A DNA stretch of 64,000 bases from Epiperipatus broadwayi (GCA_028023455.1 JAQFVV010000570.1:124001-188000); one strand, 5' to 3'; positions 12,152-24,500 are shown, counted from the first letter of the stretch. The notes: generated from the letters alone by a model not told the origin. Translations and numbers: made by a program.

Positions 12152-14455
12152 CCAGACATAGCAATTGGCACAATCTTAATTCGAACATGGCAACAAGCTA
12201 ATAAGGATAAACCATGGTCTAACATAAAATCATCAAGTGGGGAATTTTATGTCAATGACGCAAGTAACTGGCCTATTTATGTTCTGCACAAAAAGAAATT
12301 TATCTTCATAAATAAAGTTAATGATGAAAAAATTAAAGTAGAATCACTGTTATGTTTTGCAGAAAAAGGATTAATAGAGATTGCTAATAGGCTCTGCAAA
12401 TGCAATATTCCTGAAGATTATCCTTTTGATCAAATAGAAGATCACTTGTCAAATTATTTTAGCCCACATTCCTCACCAGACTTCATTTCAGGAATTGCCA
12501 TCAGGGTAGAAATAAAAAAATTAAAGATTACAAAAAAGTTGCATATATGGCTTATTTCTAGAAGACACTCTCCTTGAGCAATTTCTGTGGGGAGAGAGTA
12601 GCAATAGTTTAAGGCAATAATTGTTAGCTGATGGTGAAATAAAATATAGTGAAACTATAAAACATGGTTAGCTTATGAATTGGTTCTTGAGCCATCAAAA
12701 GAATTTGCAGACATAAAAATCAAAGATAATGTGCAAATAGACATTTGAAAGACATATAAACCTGTGAGAAAGATATTTAGAAATTTAGAAGATAATGACA
12801 GTAGTAATAAAACTCTTTTTGTTTTTGTTGCGGAAAATCTAGCTATAAAGCCAATGATTGTTTTCACAAAATGAATGCTGAAAACTCTGTAACAAAAAAG
12901 GCATATGGAAATGATGTGTAATAAAAATAGGTGAACCTGGTAAAAACAGTAGTAGCCATAAAAATGTATTTAACAGAAAAGGAAATCAGATAGCCAGTAC
13001 AAAAAATACATCAATGACTAAATGTGATAAAATTATGATACAGTTAAAATTATGCAACAAGCCCATATCTATGGAAGTCAATAGGAGAAGTGGTGTATAT
13101 TTTGATTCCAACACATGGACTTCTTTAATTACTAATTGTAAAAAGCTGCTGACAATCTACAAAACTGAATTAAAACTTTAGAGGTAAATGGTAATGCAAT
13201 CAAAATCAAGAGTACTTAAAACTCTTGTTAGTAAAATGAATGGCAAATATTTTAATTTACCTCTATATGTAGTTTATGCTTTAATAAATCCACTAATTGG
13301 TCATAATTGGTTTTAAAAAAATCGGGCAATAAATTTACATTGGTTAAAAAAGATTGACATTGAGCTGGAAATGAGAGAAAATTTTCCTAAATTGTTTAAC
13401 AAGAAACTGAAAAAAATAAAAACCACTCCTATGTCACCAAAATTATCTCTGGACACAGTACCTATAATTCGCAAACAAGGAATGTCACATTTGCTTAGGA
13501 AAAAAAATTTGAGAAAGCAATTAATGAATTAGTTTAAAATGGTATATTAGAACCTATGGAAAAATCTGATTGGACTATGTCATTACTAATAATTACTAAT
13601 CCAAATAATTAAATTCATTTGTGCAATGATTACTGTGTACCAGTAAATAAAGTTATTAATAAATTTTAAAGAAATAATTGCTTTATAGCAAAAATCTAAT
13701 TTTTTTGAAAAATTAGATCTTAACTCAGCATTTCAGCAGATACCGGTGACAAATAAAGCTTCAAAAATATTAACATTAACCACCCTCACAGGGTTATTCA
13801 GGTGCAAACAATTTCCATCTGGGATAACTTCTGCACCTAGAATATTACAGCTGAAAATTGAAAACCTCCTTAATAAATTTGAGAGTATTATATCATTTTT
13901 TGATGACACTCTAATTGCTACTCTAATGGAAAAGAAATGAGAAGTCATCTATATAATGTGTGCAAAAAACTGGATGAATTTGTAGTAAAATTGAACATCT
14001 AAAAATGTATCTGGAAGACGGGTGAAATTAAATTTTTAGACACATAATTTCAAATAAAGGTATGGCTCCTTCTCCCAAAAAAGTCAAAGCTATGATATAA
14101 TGCAATTAAAAGCTTTTCGGTCTTGTAAATTATTTTGAGAATTTTTTGAAAGGCAAAGCTCGTGTATCCAGACCTTATATGATTTATTAAGAAAGAATCA
14201 GAAATGGAACTTGGAATCGGTGCAAGAGCAAGCATTTTAGCATACCAAATCATGACTGTCTTAGCTAAATAAATTACTTGTTCATTATAGTAGCAATTTG
14301 GAAATTACACATACAACTGGCATATCTAAATTTGGGATTGGTTCAATAATAGATCATCCAGTACATATAGGTGAATGATCTATTGCTTATGCTTTGCGTA
14401 CCTTGTCCAAAACTGAAAAAAATTAGTCAACTGGATAAGGGAGCTCACTATTGAA
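12152..14455 (+). pseudogene. Ty3/Gypsy retrotransposon fossil (gag to RNase H)
   Basis: A decayed retroelement polyprotein read through several frameshifts and stops. Gag-like sequence runs at about 12290-12730, including NYFSPHSSPDF and LLEQFLWGE (compare the usual F-x-x-G-L block). A zinc knuckle follows at about 12820-12870, CCGKSSYKANDC, in which the usual His is Tyr. Reverse transcriptase runs at about 13500-13940: the GILEP region, LNSAFQQIPV, FRCKQFPSGITSAP and a catalytic FFDD in place of the usual YxDD. RNase H ends near 14455 with IAYALRTLSKTEKN. A protease-like stretch lies between but lacks a clear D-T/S-G. No integrase and no LTRs were seen, so the 3' part is lost. The order and motifs are those of the Gypsy group; it cannot be active. 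Confidence 0.85.
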
Positions 14456-17400
14456 GTGATATATATATGTGCTTCATGTATATAATTTTAAAAATTGGTT
14501 AAGAATTTTTAAAGATTTTTCAACATTTTATTAGACAGAATATATATATAAGTATATGCACAAACAAAAGTATACAGCTTCATTATATCTAAATCAATTT
14601 AAATAATTAAAACAAAATATTTTATTAATTAACAACTGTAAAGGTATTTTATAATTAAATGGATGGAAATGACATTATTGTTATAAAAATGATTAATTTC
14701 TAGATAAAGAGACCAGCTAATTAGGAGATATGGTATGTTGTTAGTTAAAACATTATCTTTTATTTTGTTATAATCTCTTTTCAAAGCTAATTTTTGTAAA
14801 GTCTGTAATTGATCAGTACACCATGAACTATAATGAAGTTAGAACTAATCTTCAACTAATAGATGGATCTTGAAATCGAACCACAATGAAAACTGATAAG
14901 GCAGTTCAGTAAACTATAAATAGATCTTTCAGATCTAGTTAGTATGCTTTGATTATGTTTATGATCGTGCTTTAATTCTTTATTATTATTCATTCATTCA
15001 TCCTTTCTTAATTGTAAGAGTAGAGAAGTCCACCGTCTGCTCCACTCTGGCCATGCCAGCAGAGTGCGAGTTTAGTTTCGTCGTGAAATAGAGAAGTTGC
15101 TGTAATGTACTAAACTACTATTATACTAATTGTTGTAACCAAATTATGTGAACTATATGCTGCTTACTTCAAAAGGGTCTATAGCTTTGGAAAAGAAAAC
15201 AGTCATCATTCAGCGATAGAAAGAAACACTGTCAGATGCTGCCCATTGACTAAAATAAAAATGCTTATTAATGAAGACCATGTCAGTCAGAAGAATGATC
15301 TCATAAGCTTGGCAGAATACCAGCAATCATAACTATGTTATACCTACAAAATGTCTACAGATATCTGAAATCAGATCATGAATCTTTAAAGATGAAAAGG
15401 GTAACTTGTATAAACTTTAATTATATATTATTATGATTTTTATCTCACTAACATTAGATATTTAATATCCTATATCTGTATATTTCATTTCTACTAAAAT
15501 TTTGCTATGATTTATTTTACATAAAAATATTTATATGTTTAGAAATCAGAATGATGATGGTTTGCCTAATTTTATTAAAATGCACCACAGTTCAGTCGGC
15601 ATAACATTAAAAGATGTTTATAACAAAACAACTGGCCAATTATTGCAAACCTTCACCATTCATTAAAAGTTTCTTTAGTATTCTTTTGTTAATTATTTTA
15701 CAGTAAGAATTAATAATAATAATATCCACTAGTCAAATGTATTAAGAATTAGAATAACCATTAACGTAAATAATGAGGATTAATGATCTTTGGATAAAAT
15801 AAAGAAGTACATAGACAGACTCAATAAATTAATAAAGATTATTTTTCATAGTTATAAAAGTTTGCAGTTTTAATCAAAATACCCACATGTTTGGGATAGA
15901 TAGACATGGGAAAGGATATTAATGTTATTAAATTTTCTCGAGCTAATGTCGTATTATTTCAGGCTGCTTTATATATATATATATTTGATTATCCAGAAAT
16001 GAGGATGAAGCAGATGCTTTTTCCTACCTCTGGCAACTTAGCATGATTATTATTATTCGGTAGATGCACATTTTTATTGTATATCATGTTATATATATTC
16101 TTTGATTGTTCATAAACAAGTGTAAAGCAGATGCTTTTTGCTGCCACTTACACTTATTGTACTATTATTGATATTTACCAGTTAGTTCATAAGTTTCAGT
16201 CACTAATGCCAGATAGATGCATGATTTCTACCCAGGTATTTGGTGATATTTATTTGATTAGTATTAAAACAGATATTAAAGAATGTCTGGCCACGATATT
16301 TAGTTTCCCTTATTCAAGTCGCTCGGTATTTGTTTTCCAAGCATTACAGCTGGAAAGATTTATATTAGTACAGTTCTTTTAATAGTTTGATTTACTAAAT
16401 GATTTCTAGCATATCCTAAAGCTTGAAATGTTAATAAATCTTAAACCTGGATTATATTAATAGATATTAGTAGTTACAGTTAATCTGTGCAGCAAGCCTA
16501 CATCTATCCAGAGATAATTAAGATGCATAGGGCCATATATTATCCATGCATAATTAAACAACAAATATCTAATCATTAATTTACATTTAACTACTAGGGC
16601 AGTTAAATAAAACAATAGATCATTTTAAGTGGTGTTATTCTAAAATCAATCCCGGGTAAAAGACCAATAGACTGATGTTACCTGAGGATTTCTGTCAATT
16701 AGATTATAATTTGTTTTGTCATTATATATTGATGTAAATAAATAATAATTTTTCATTGTTTTAGCATTTGTCGTTTACTGAATAACGGTAAATAAAATAT
16801 AATAAGAATCTTTTGCATCTGAGTTTAGCAGGATAAAAAAAGAAAAAGTTTGTGATCATGTGACATATGAATGTGGAACTGCATGTAAATCATTCTTGGG
16901 TGATTTTTCATGTTAGCTGTGCATTTTTGACTGTTATACTATATTCTCTGGAAAAATGGAAGGTTCTAATTCTTATTAATTTATTGATTATCTAGGTCGT
17001 TAATCAGATTTCATTTACAAACAATAACCTTATATTTTTCAATAATTATTTGAATTGTTCTCCAAAAATGATATAGTACTCTACTTATGAAAATGTTAAC
17101 ACGAGGCTCAATGATGTCAAGTAGGAAGTGTATGTTTAAATTTTTATAACAACAAGCATTAGTGAAACTTTTTCCAAATTAATTTGAACTTGACTGCAAC
17201 TTTTATGTTTTTCATAAGCAGCCAATTTCCATAACTTTATTAGGTTTGGTTATCTCTGCAAAATCACTTCTCCATATTCACATTCTGACTGAAATTTCCA
17301 TTTTTCTCACAACTGGTTTCTTTTTTTTTTTAATTATACAGTACAATAGTTTTCACATTTTAAATTTAAAAATGATTTTTGATATAACTGAATTGTCTAA

Positions 17401-18129
17401 GCTGTTAAATAGAACTATTTTAATTTTTTGCTTAATAAAACAAGCACTCTCAAAATATTACACACTAGAAAAAAATTCTGTGAATCAAAAAAAAAAAAAG
17501 AATTGTATGGGGGAGGGGGGGGCATAAAATTTTATTCTGCTTTAGTTCATACTTTTTGCTTTTGCAATGTATTTTTTTTCTCCACAAATTGCTCAAGGCT
17601 AGGTCACATCTTATTTCTAACACTACATCTAAAAATGTCCAATGCAACTTTATCTTCTAACATTGCCAATTTGATTGGGGGGGGGGGTCTACATTTAATA
17701 TTTTCCAGTAACATAAATAATTAATACTGATACTTTCTAATAAGAATATTGCAAACAATTTATTATTACGTTTCATTTTCAAAGACTTTTTATTATGAAT
17801 ATATATATTCATAATATTGTAGGTTACGGCTAGAAAATATTATTCAAGCTGATTATCGGTATATAGGAATATTACTGGTATTCCCCATCAGTCCATACTG
17901 AAATTTATGCCTTTAAAATGTTTTATTCCATGAAATAATTTTTAAATAAAATGTCGGTCTCATGTGTGAGATTTTAAGAGGTAGAAGTGGTGAAAATACA
18001 AATGGATAATGAATAGAATGCTGAAAATACACGAAAAAAAAACAGAGATAGAAAATAAATATCAATAATTGCAAAAAGCAAAATTAGTATACTCAATAAG
18101 AAATGCAAAGATTATTCCGACAAAATATA
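14456..18129. other. Long stretch without a supported gene
   Basis: Short microsatellites are present (ATATATAT near 14460, 14540 and 15970). A CAGATGCTTTTT motif occurs twice (about 16010 and 16128). G-rich homopolymer tracts lie near 17512-17521 and 17678-17687. The open frame at 16131-16382 and the overlapping ones at 17246-17724 have no recognisable domain; the latter run through the poly-A and poly-G tracts. No exon with a credible splice context was identified. Confidence 0.45.
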
Positions 18130-18137
18130 ATATAGGT

Positions 18138-18486
18138 CAGGAGTCCCCAACCTTTTTGCACTTATGAGCACATTCTATAATACCGGCCAGGTAGCGGGCA
18201 CCATTTATTTTTTCAATGTAAATTTATAGTTGGATATTGTTAATAATACACATAATGTACAAAAAAATATTTATTTCAAAAATAAAATTTTAACATATAA
18301 TTAACGTTTATATTTTTACGCTGTAAAAGTATAGTATGCCCTACAATTTGATTACAACATAATACAATAATTTATAAGAAATTTAAAAAATTAAATTTAT
18401 TTGTATCAGATAAATAATTTTTTGTCGTATTCGGATAGCGGCGGGCGGCACCACGGCGCCCGCGGGAATAGGGTTAGGGACCCCTG
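18138..18486. mobile_element. Non-autonomous hAT-type transposon, 349 bp
   Basis: The left end reads CAGGAGTCCCCAACCTTTTT and the right end, reversed, CAGGGGTCCCTAACC. This is the CAGGGGTCCCCAACC-type terminus common in hAT miniature elements. The flanks are ATATAGGT (18130-18137) and ATATAAGT (18487-18494), an 8-bp target duplication with one mismatch, as expected for hAT. The centre is AT-rich and non-coding, while the right end has an unusually GC-rich stretch (about 18436-18470, GCGGGCGGC and GCGCCCGCGGG). It would need a transposase in trans. Confidence 0.85.
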
Positions 18487-18494
18487 ATATAAGT

Positions 18495-19564
18495 GTTTAC
18501 AAGATCAAACATAATATAAAAACGTCGTACTATTTTCTTTTTCTGTTATAAATGTAGACAAAGGCTCATAATATTGCAAATTAATAATGATTACTTTTTC
18601 TTTAAGATTATGGAATCCGAAAGCGTTTTATTGTAATCATGACTTTATAACGTTTCTTTATTTTCAGGCGTTTTTTTTCTTGCTGATCTCATATTTACTA
18701 ATTTTGCAACTAGATTTATAATTGACTCGTGTGTAAGAAATATAGATGTCGCAAAAAAAAAAAAAAAAAGCCATTGTGCAAATCTAGGGAACGGGAAGCA
18801 AGTTTATTTTTTAAAAACCGAAAGGAATTTGTCGAAATAGTTTTTAATGACAAAAGTGATTATCAAAGTTTTATTTTTGTAAAAGTGTTTTGCATTTCAT
18901 TTCTTTAAAATATACAAGATACAGAAATACAATAGCGACACATTTGATTAATAATAAGAAAATAGTGTGCTAATTATGCTAAATTACAGTTTCTAATTTT
19001 TGATTTACATAGATAATGCTACTTCAAACTAATTTTCAACGCTTACCAAAAGATAATGGCTCCTTTAAGAAGACATTAAATCAATTTAATGATTGTTGCA
19101 ATACATTTCCAGGTGGCATAAATAGCAATTGTTATCATACCCCAGCTTACAATTTAACGTCGGAACACCTTTTAAGCTGTTATTGAAATGATTTCTAAAA
19201 TAAAAGTAGAAGTTTGAAGATAGGTCTTCAAATGGTTTTTAATTTGTCTTCTGAAAATAAATTTAATATCATCAACATCTAAATAAGTTTTGAACAGATT
19301 GAACCTTCCGAGAACTCAATAAAGGCTCTCACTGCTTTCGTGATAAGTAAAACGTTATTCAATAAATTCGTATATTGTCTTTTTTTATTTTATTAATATC
19401 TTTAACCGGCATAAGAATAGCTTCGATTATTTTTTTAACACTTATCTTTAAAATGTACTTTTATTATACAACTGGTTTTTATATTACGTGGCGTATATAA
19501 TATATGAAATTTATTTACATTACATTCAGATAGTCTATGCTGCATTTGATGAATAAAATTAGGG
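18495..19564. other. Sequence without recognised feature
   Basis: There is a poly-A tract at about 18753-18770. No protein-like frame or terminal repeat was seen. Confidence 0.45.
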
Positions 19565-19574
19565 CAAATTCATG

Positions 19575-19982
19575 CCAGGTTACGACACCAAAGTGTTTAT
19601 TGTCAAATTATTTAAAAATTTGTCGTGAAATATCAAATACACGGCGGCATAAAATTATATTATAAAAAAATAATTAAATATCTGATAAAAAATAATTTAC
19701 TAAAATAATAACATATTTATCCTACCAACATTCATAATTATTGTCCATTGTAGTTTTCGCTTATACAAGCTATAAAGTTCGCAAATTGGCGTCAGTCCGA
19801 AAACTACAATGGACAGTAATTATGAATGTTGGTAGGATGAATGTTATTATTTTAATAAATTATTGTTTATCAGATATTTAATTATTTTTTTTTATAATAT
19901 AACTTTATGCCGCCGTGTACTTTATATTTCACGACAAATTTTTAAATAATTCGACAAGAAACACTCTGGTGTCGTGACCTGA
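19575..19982. mobile_element. Foldback element with 10-bp target duplication (Mutator-like)
   Basis: Two arms of about 190 bp are inverted copies around a loop of roughly 40 bp (about 19760-19800). The ends read CCAGGTTACGACACCA and, reversed, TCAGGTCACGACACCA. CAAATTCATG occurs immediately outside both ends (19565-19574 and 19983-19992), a perfect 10-bp duplication. Long terminal repeats plus a 9-11 bp duplication are characteristic of Mutator-like elements, so I infer that superfamily. No transposase frame is present. Confidence 0.75.
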
Positions 19983-19992
19983 CAAATTCATG

Positions 19993-20535
19993 TTTACCAA
20001 AATGAGTTTTTTGTAGTCGATAAAGAATCGTGACCTTGATCTAGGTATACCAGTGCATCTGAGTTTCCTTTATCAGAAAATCTGGATCCTAAATAATTTT
20101 TTCAAGTTGAGCAATATTATCTAATTAATGGAAGTGCACAGGCGTCATCCATTAGCACTATGAATCACGTGAATCGAACGAAAATAACTCTGCCTACCGA
20201 AGAATACCCCATTGCTTGAATTTTGCCGCCAATTTAGTCAATCCTCATTTAATGATTGATTAATAAGAATTCCAGCTATCTAACTCTCTTTCAGTTCTTT
20301 GATTATGCTAGAAATTAAAACATTTTTTCACTTGCTTAATATTGAAATACAATAATTTAGATATAAATTGAGACAGTAAAAATAACTTTTCCAAATATTT
20401 ATTTAATTACACTAAGGTGACCAATTATTTGCAATGGAAAAGGAGTGCAGTAAAAAAAAAAAAACGTATTGCCCAACGAAACAACTACCTATTTCAAATA
20501 CTACCTTCAAAAACTCATTATTATTTAGTTAATAC
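19993..20535. other. Sequence without recognised feature
   Basis: No frame, terminal repeat or RNA feature is supported here. Confidence 0.4.
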
Positions 20536-20836
20536 AAGCAAAACTCTCCACACAGTAGTGCAAGCCAGAGTAATCAATAGATGCAAGAAAGTTTGTGCAT
20601 AAAATCCCAATCTAGTGCCTACTCATCCAATATTCCCAAACTAGTTTCTAGCTTGTGACTTTCATCAGTCCAAGCTTATTAGCATATATAGTAGGCAATA
20701 AATAGGGATTTTATGTACAAACCTTCTTGCATCCATTGAATACTCTGGTGTGCACTGAGTGATACTACTGTATGGAGAGTTTTAACAGCTTGAACAAGCC
20801 ATAAGAAATGGTAATCATGTGATGTTTAGTGGTTAC
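20536..20836. repeat. Rearranged copy of the hammerhead repeat family (family I)
   Basis: The left part (about 20536-20669) matches the family in the orientation of 28900-29050: GTGCATAAAATCCC, CTAGTGCCTACTCATCCAAT, CTAGTTTCTAGCTTGTGAC. The right part (about 20684-20836) is an inverted piece of the same family, ending with ATCATGTGATGTTTAGTGGTT. The two pieces meet beside the ribozyme, with a short AT-rich filler at 20670-20683. It is more diverged than the 29 kb copies. Confidence 0.75.
20625..20669 (-). ncRNA. Truncated hammerhead ribozyme remnant
   Basis: On the minus strand the core CTGATGA and GAAACTAGTT are present, with the 3' strand of helix I (TGGGAA, then TTGGAT). The 5' strand of helix I is missing because the copy breaks right before CTGATGA, and helix II is mismatched (AAGT against GCTA). 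It is not expected to cleave. Confidence 0.6.
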
Positions 20837-21585
20837 AATGCAAAAAATATTTTTAAAAATTTGTTTAGCAATTGTGTATTTCCTTCTAACAATTCACTAA
20901 TGTCATTACAACTTATATCATGGAAGTTAAATTTTACAGTTATGGCAGATAAAATTTTTACAGATAATCATCTTTCACAATTCCATTAGTCATTTCCAAT
21001 TGAAAACACTCTTTCAAACAAAATATTGATGCTATAGCAATACAATAAAAATTCAATTAGAAAGTATAAGATTTTCATAAGAAATGTGTTATCACTTAAA
21101 GTGGGTAAATATTTCTATCCATCTTTTACCAACACCAATTTTTTTATCTGTTTATTTTTAAGTTTTTCACTAATTAAAAAGTATTTACTCTTCTTATTTC
21201 TTCAAACAAAATAATTATCATCATTTAATAATATCTTTTATTTCTCATTCTTTTTAAAAGAATTCACTGATAATTGTTTTTTGTTTTTTTTTCAGTTAAG
21301 CAACAGTCCATTTTTCAATATAATGAAAACATGTCTTATAAAAGTCACAACTTTTTTAAGAAAATTTTCCTCTATACCTAAAGTGGATTTTTTTATAATT
21401 TATTTATTTTTAAAAATTTGGGGCTAAAAAACTGTCTTACATTATAGAATAAAGTAATTTAAAATAATGCTAACTTCTGAGGTTGAAATATTGTCAGATT
21501 CTATTGTTTGTACAACTTTGTGAAAAATGCACACCTGGCTAAGTACAAAAAGAAGTATCAGTTTAGAATACTCATTATTACATTC
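20837..21585. other. AT-rich sequence without recognised feature
   Basis: Long T- and A-rich runs. No protein-like frame or repeat end was found. Confidence 0.4.
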
Positions 21586-22105
21586 AAATATCAGCCTTTC
21601 AAGCTAATTGTGCATGCGCTTTTTGCAAGTGTTAATAATAAATGAATACTTTCCCATTTATTTATTATTAACATTCGCAAAAAGCGCATGCACAATTAGT
21701 TTGAAATGCTGATATTTGAATGTAATACAGTTGTAAACATGCGCTATATAAAAATGAATGCTTATTTACGTATGATTAAGTTTCAGTTAGAGTGACGTTT
21801 AGTAAATTCTAGACAATTTCACCGACGTCATTCATTCAGACATCGTAAATAGTAATTTAAAGTGAGTGGTCTATCCTCACGCTTTCCTTGCCAGTACTTC
21901 AGATTTGCTCATATATAAGCATTTGAGTTGTAGGAATAAGTGGATTTATTTTATTCCTGCATAAATACATATCTTGTATTGGAAGGGAAAGTATTCATTT
22001 ATTATTAACACTTGCAAAAAGTCCATGCACAATTAGCTTGAAAGGTTGATATTTGAATGTAATACAATTGTAAACATGCGCTATATAAAAATAAATGCTT
22101 AATAC
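21586..22105. repeat. Repeat family B, copy 1 (inverted start plus direct terminal repeat)
   Basis: A hairpin (21586-21645 against 21660-21725, including AATTGTGCATGCGC and its complement) is followed by TGTAAACATGCGCTATATAA. About 210 bp of unique body follows (TTTCACCGACGTCATTCATT, TTATTCCTGCATAAATAC). The hairpin's right arm and the ATGCGCTATATAA motif then repeat in direct orientation at about 21980-22105. A second copy of the same organisation is at 49087-49545. The direct terminal repeats with TATATAA suggest a small retroelement-like structure; no coding sequence was seen. Confidence 0.75.
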
Positions 22106-22560
22106 TCATTATTGAAAAATGTTTCACTATTTTAAGACTTCACTGAAGAAATGTAGTAGAAATAGTTTTATAATTTGAGAATGTGCTCTATTGCTAGTAA
22201 AAGCAAATCATCTTTCTTTTGAAAAACAGTTTTTAATTTTCAATAATAGAGCTGTGTACAGCCACCATGAATAGTATAATCTGGGTAAAGGTGGGCTGAT
22301 GAACAGAAATAAATATAATTCAGAAACGTTTTATGACTAATACTGATTTTATTGCCGCAAATTACTAATAGTAAGATTTTACCAACACGCTTAATATATT
22401 TACAAATTATACATATCGATATTATTACTTATGAAATATAAGGTCTCTTAAGGTATACATAAATTATAATAAAGCAGATGTGCCCTGTATAGTTCTTAGG
22501 TCCACTTTGGTATCTTCAGTGGTGGAGTTCATTGGGTTCCTCCTTGCAATCTGGCTATTA
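22106..22560. other. Short intergenic stretch, possible gag start on the minus strand
   Basis: Reading the minus strand away from the LTR at 22561-22672, a short frame begins with MNSTTEDTKVDLR (about 22533 downward) and stops after about 22 residues. This is where a gag start would lie if the LTR is a 5' LTR. The rest of the stretch shows nothing. Confidence 0.35.
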
Positions 22561-22672
22561 TGTAACTTCTGTCAGCAACAATCAGCTCCAATGATGCGAA
22601 CATATAATAAGATGATTCCCTTTATTTGTGAGCTTTTATAGCTTCCTGCTGATAGTGGAATGTTCTAGAACA
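22561..22672 (-). mobile_element. Short LTR candidate with TATA box and polyadenylation signal
   Basis: On the minus strand this begins TGTTCTAGAACATTCC and ends GACAGAAGTTACA, giving TGT...ACA termini. Inside are GCTATAAAAGC (TATA-like) and, 10-15 bp later, AATAAA. These are the expected LTR parts in order, but 112 bp is short and no partner LTR or target duplication was found. It lies downstream, in the minus sense, of the Gypsy fragment at 22960-23700 and may or may not belong to it. Confidence 0.5.
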
Positions 22673-22959
22673 TAATTTTTATTGTTCCTTATCTTTTTAA
22701 GTAATCATTTTCTAATCTGGAACTGCTTATTAACATTTTAATCTTAAAATTCATAACTTTGTAATACTTTTTTTTTTTAAATTCTATATATATATATAGC
22801 ACCTCCACTTCGAAAATTACCATTTTTGAAGTCTCACATAATCTTTCAGATAACTTGTTTCCTTCTTGATTGACCTATGCGGGATTACTTCCTTTTCAAC
22901 AGTAATGTCCTTGTCTGCTTTGTACTCATCATTCACTTTTGATGAGTCTGCCTCTATAT

Positions 22960-23700
22960 AATTTTGAATGTCTGGCACTGTATTACTTCTAGTTCATTCA
23001 ATTTCTTCTTCATGCCGTCTGACATGATTTACAAGTTTTCACATGATTTTTTCTATTTCTGTCTCGACTATTACTATTTGTTTTGGCAGATGTTTTCTTT
23101 AATTATGCCTTTCACCCAGTGTTTTCTAAGAACTTATCTCACCCAGACATTTTCTCCCGTTGTGTTTCGTTACTCAATAAATTTTAATCCAGGAGAATCA
23201 GTGATAACTTTGTGTGGATCTTTCATTCATTTGGTTTAGGTATCACTACAGTTGAAGTGACCCAATCGACCTTCCCGACCAGCATCAACACTCCCTTCCT
23301 AATTAAATCATTTAACTCATTCCACTTTAGCTTGAAGCACAAAGGGAACTTTTCTAGGCCTACCAATCATGGGAGTTGCTCAATCTTGCAGGACTATCAA
23401 CTGGCGTAGTACTGATTTGGCTGTCCAAATTACTAAGTAAATTTGAGCATTTTTTTTTAAATAGAGGTCTTTTTAATCATATATATTTCTATTTCTAGAG
23501 CAACAAACCATTCCCTACCTATAATGGGGCTAAGACTGCCTTGCACTATATACAATGGTAACCTACGACCTTTTTTAAATTTCAACACTTCTACTTTCTC
23601 TAATATTCTCATAATATTACCACTAGAATCTTTCATTCTTAAACTAGTATTCATTAATATAGGGGGGTTCACACAATTTTTTGTTACCATTTTGCCAATC
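22960..23700 (-). pseudogene. Gypsy retrotransposon fossil, protease-RT junction
   Basis: In one minus-strand frame at 23457-23690 the end of the protease domain reads LPLYIVQGSLSPIIGREWF; Gypsy elements have L-P-L-Y-V-V ... L-L-G-R-x-W-L here. Further along (about 23410-23250), after frameshifts, come the RPRKVPFVLQAKVE block and then LIRKGVLMLVGKVDWVTS with VVIPKPN, the start of a Gypsy reverse transcriptase. Downstream motifs are unrecognisable and stops are frequent. It is a separate, differently oriented copy from the plus-strand Gypsy at 12.2-14.5 kb. Confidence 0.75.
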
Positions 23701-23942
23701 TTTGACTGTCATCATTGACATGCCCAATCTGTTGTCAATTTTCATTTCCAATTTTGTATTTAATAATTTCACTGACATCAGGAATTGGTTGCAATGAGCA
23801 ACCTTGGTATTATAAATCTCACATTTCTACTTGTTTGTTTTTTTTATTAAGGAAAATATATACAATTACAGCATAAATCTTTTAGTTTATAATTATTACT
23901 AATTGTTCATTTATAGCTTGGCCTGAATCTTCTAAGCAGGAA

Positions 23943-24500
23943 GCTCATTGTCTATTGGTAAAGGCACATTGTCTAGTGGTAAAATCTGCACCCAGGTACT
24001 AATAGGTGATCTCTGTTTCTTAGCCTGTCTATAGTTTTTCTATACACCGTACATGGTTCCGGACTATCCTGTCTAAAGATGAGCCTATTTCTCATTAGCC
24101 ACGTGGCATATAATAGAAATATTGCCATTCTTATCATGGAGTACTTGCCATTTTTTTGACCTTCGTTTATTGACAAGATGTTCCTATCAGAGGTCATAAC
24201 TTGTCATGATCTCCAGTCTGATTCATGTTAGATGAGAGCAATTAAAAAAAATATGTTTGATCATTTCATCTTCTAATTTACACAAATTACATGTTGTATT
24301 CATTCTGGAAAATCCTCTTCTGATCACCAGAAAATGGTTCATTGGAAGTGAGTTTAGATTATATTTGATTATAAAATCAATGAACTTGGGCTCAAATCCC
24401 CATTGTTTTTATTTTTTGATTAGCATTTTTGTTGTAATTTTGAGCTCAATCGGCAATCTCATATTTCCAGGATTCACATATTTGTAGATTTCCCAATACA
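23943..24500 (-). pseudogene. Non-LTR retrotransposon C-terminal fossil
   Basis: The minus strand, read from about 24500 downward with two or three stops, gives a LINE C-terminal region. A hydrophobic PKFIDFIIKYNLNSLPMN segment is followed by the zinc-binding pattern CNLCKLEDEMIKHIFFNC (C-x2-C-x8-H-x4-C). After a gap, 23973-24197 reads MAIFLLYATWLMRNRLIFR. This order (short Cys-Cys-His-Cys motif, then an aromatic W-x-x-R-N-x-x-x-F segment) resembles L1/Tx1-like elements. Minus-strand sequence up to about 24950 also reads protein-like but is too broken to assign. Confidence 0.65.

Noticed and set aside
17246-17724. Overlapping open frames of 93 and 98 codons
   Set aside because: They run through A and G homopolymer tracts, are hydrophobic by AT bias and have no domain or splice context.
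22296-22302. CTGATGA followed closely by GAAA on the plus strand
   Set aside because: Only three bases separate the two boxes, so helix II cannot form, and the flanks are not complementary.
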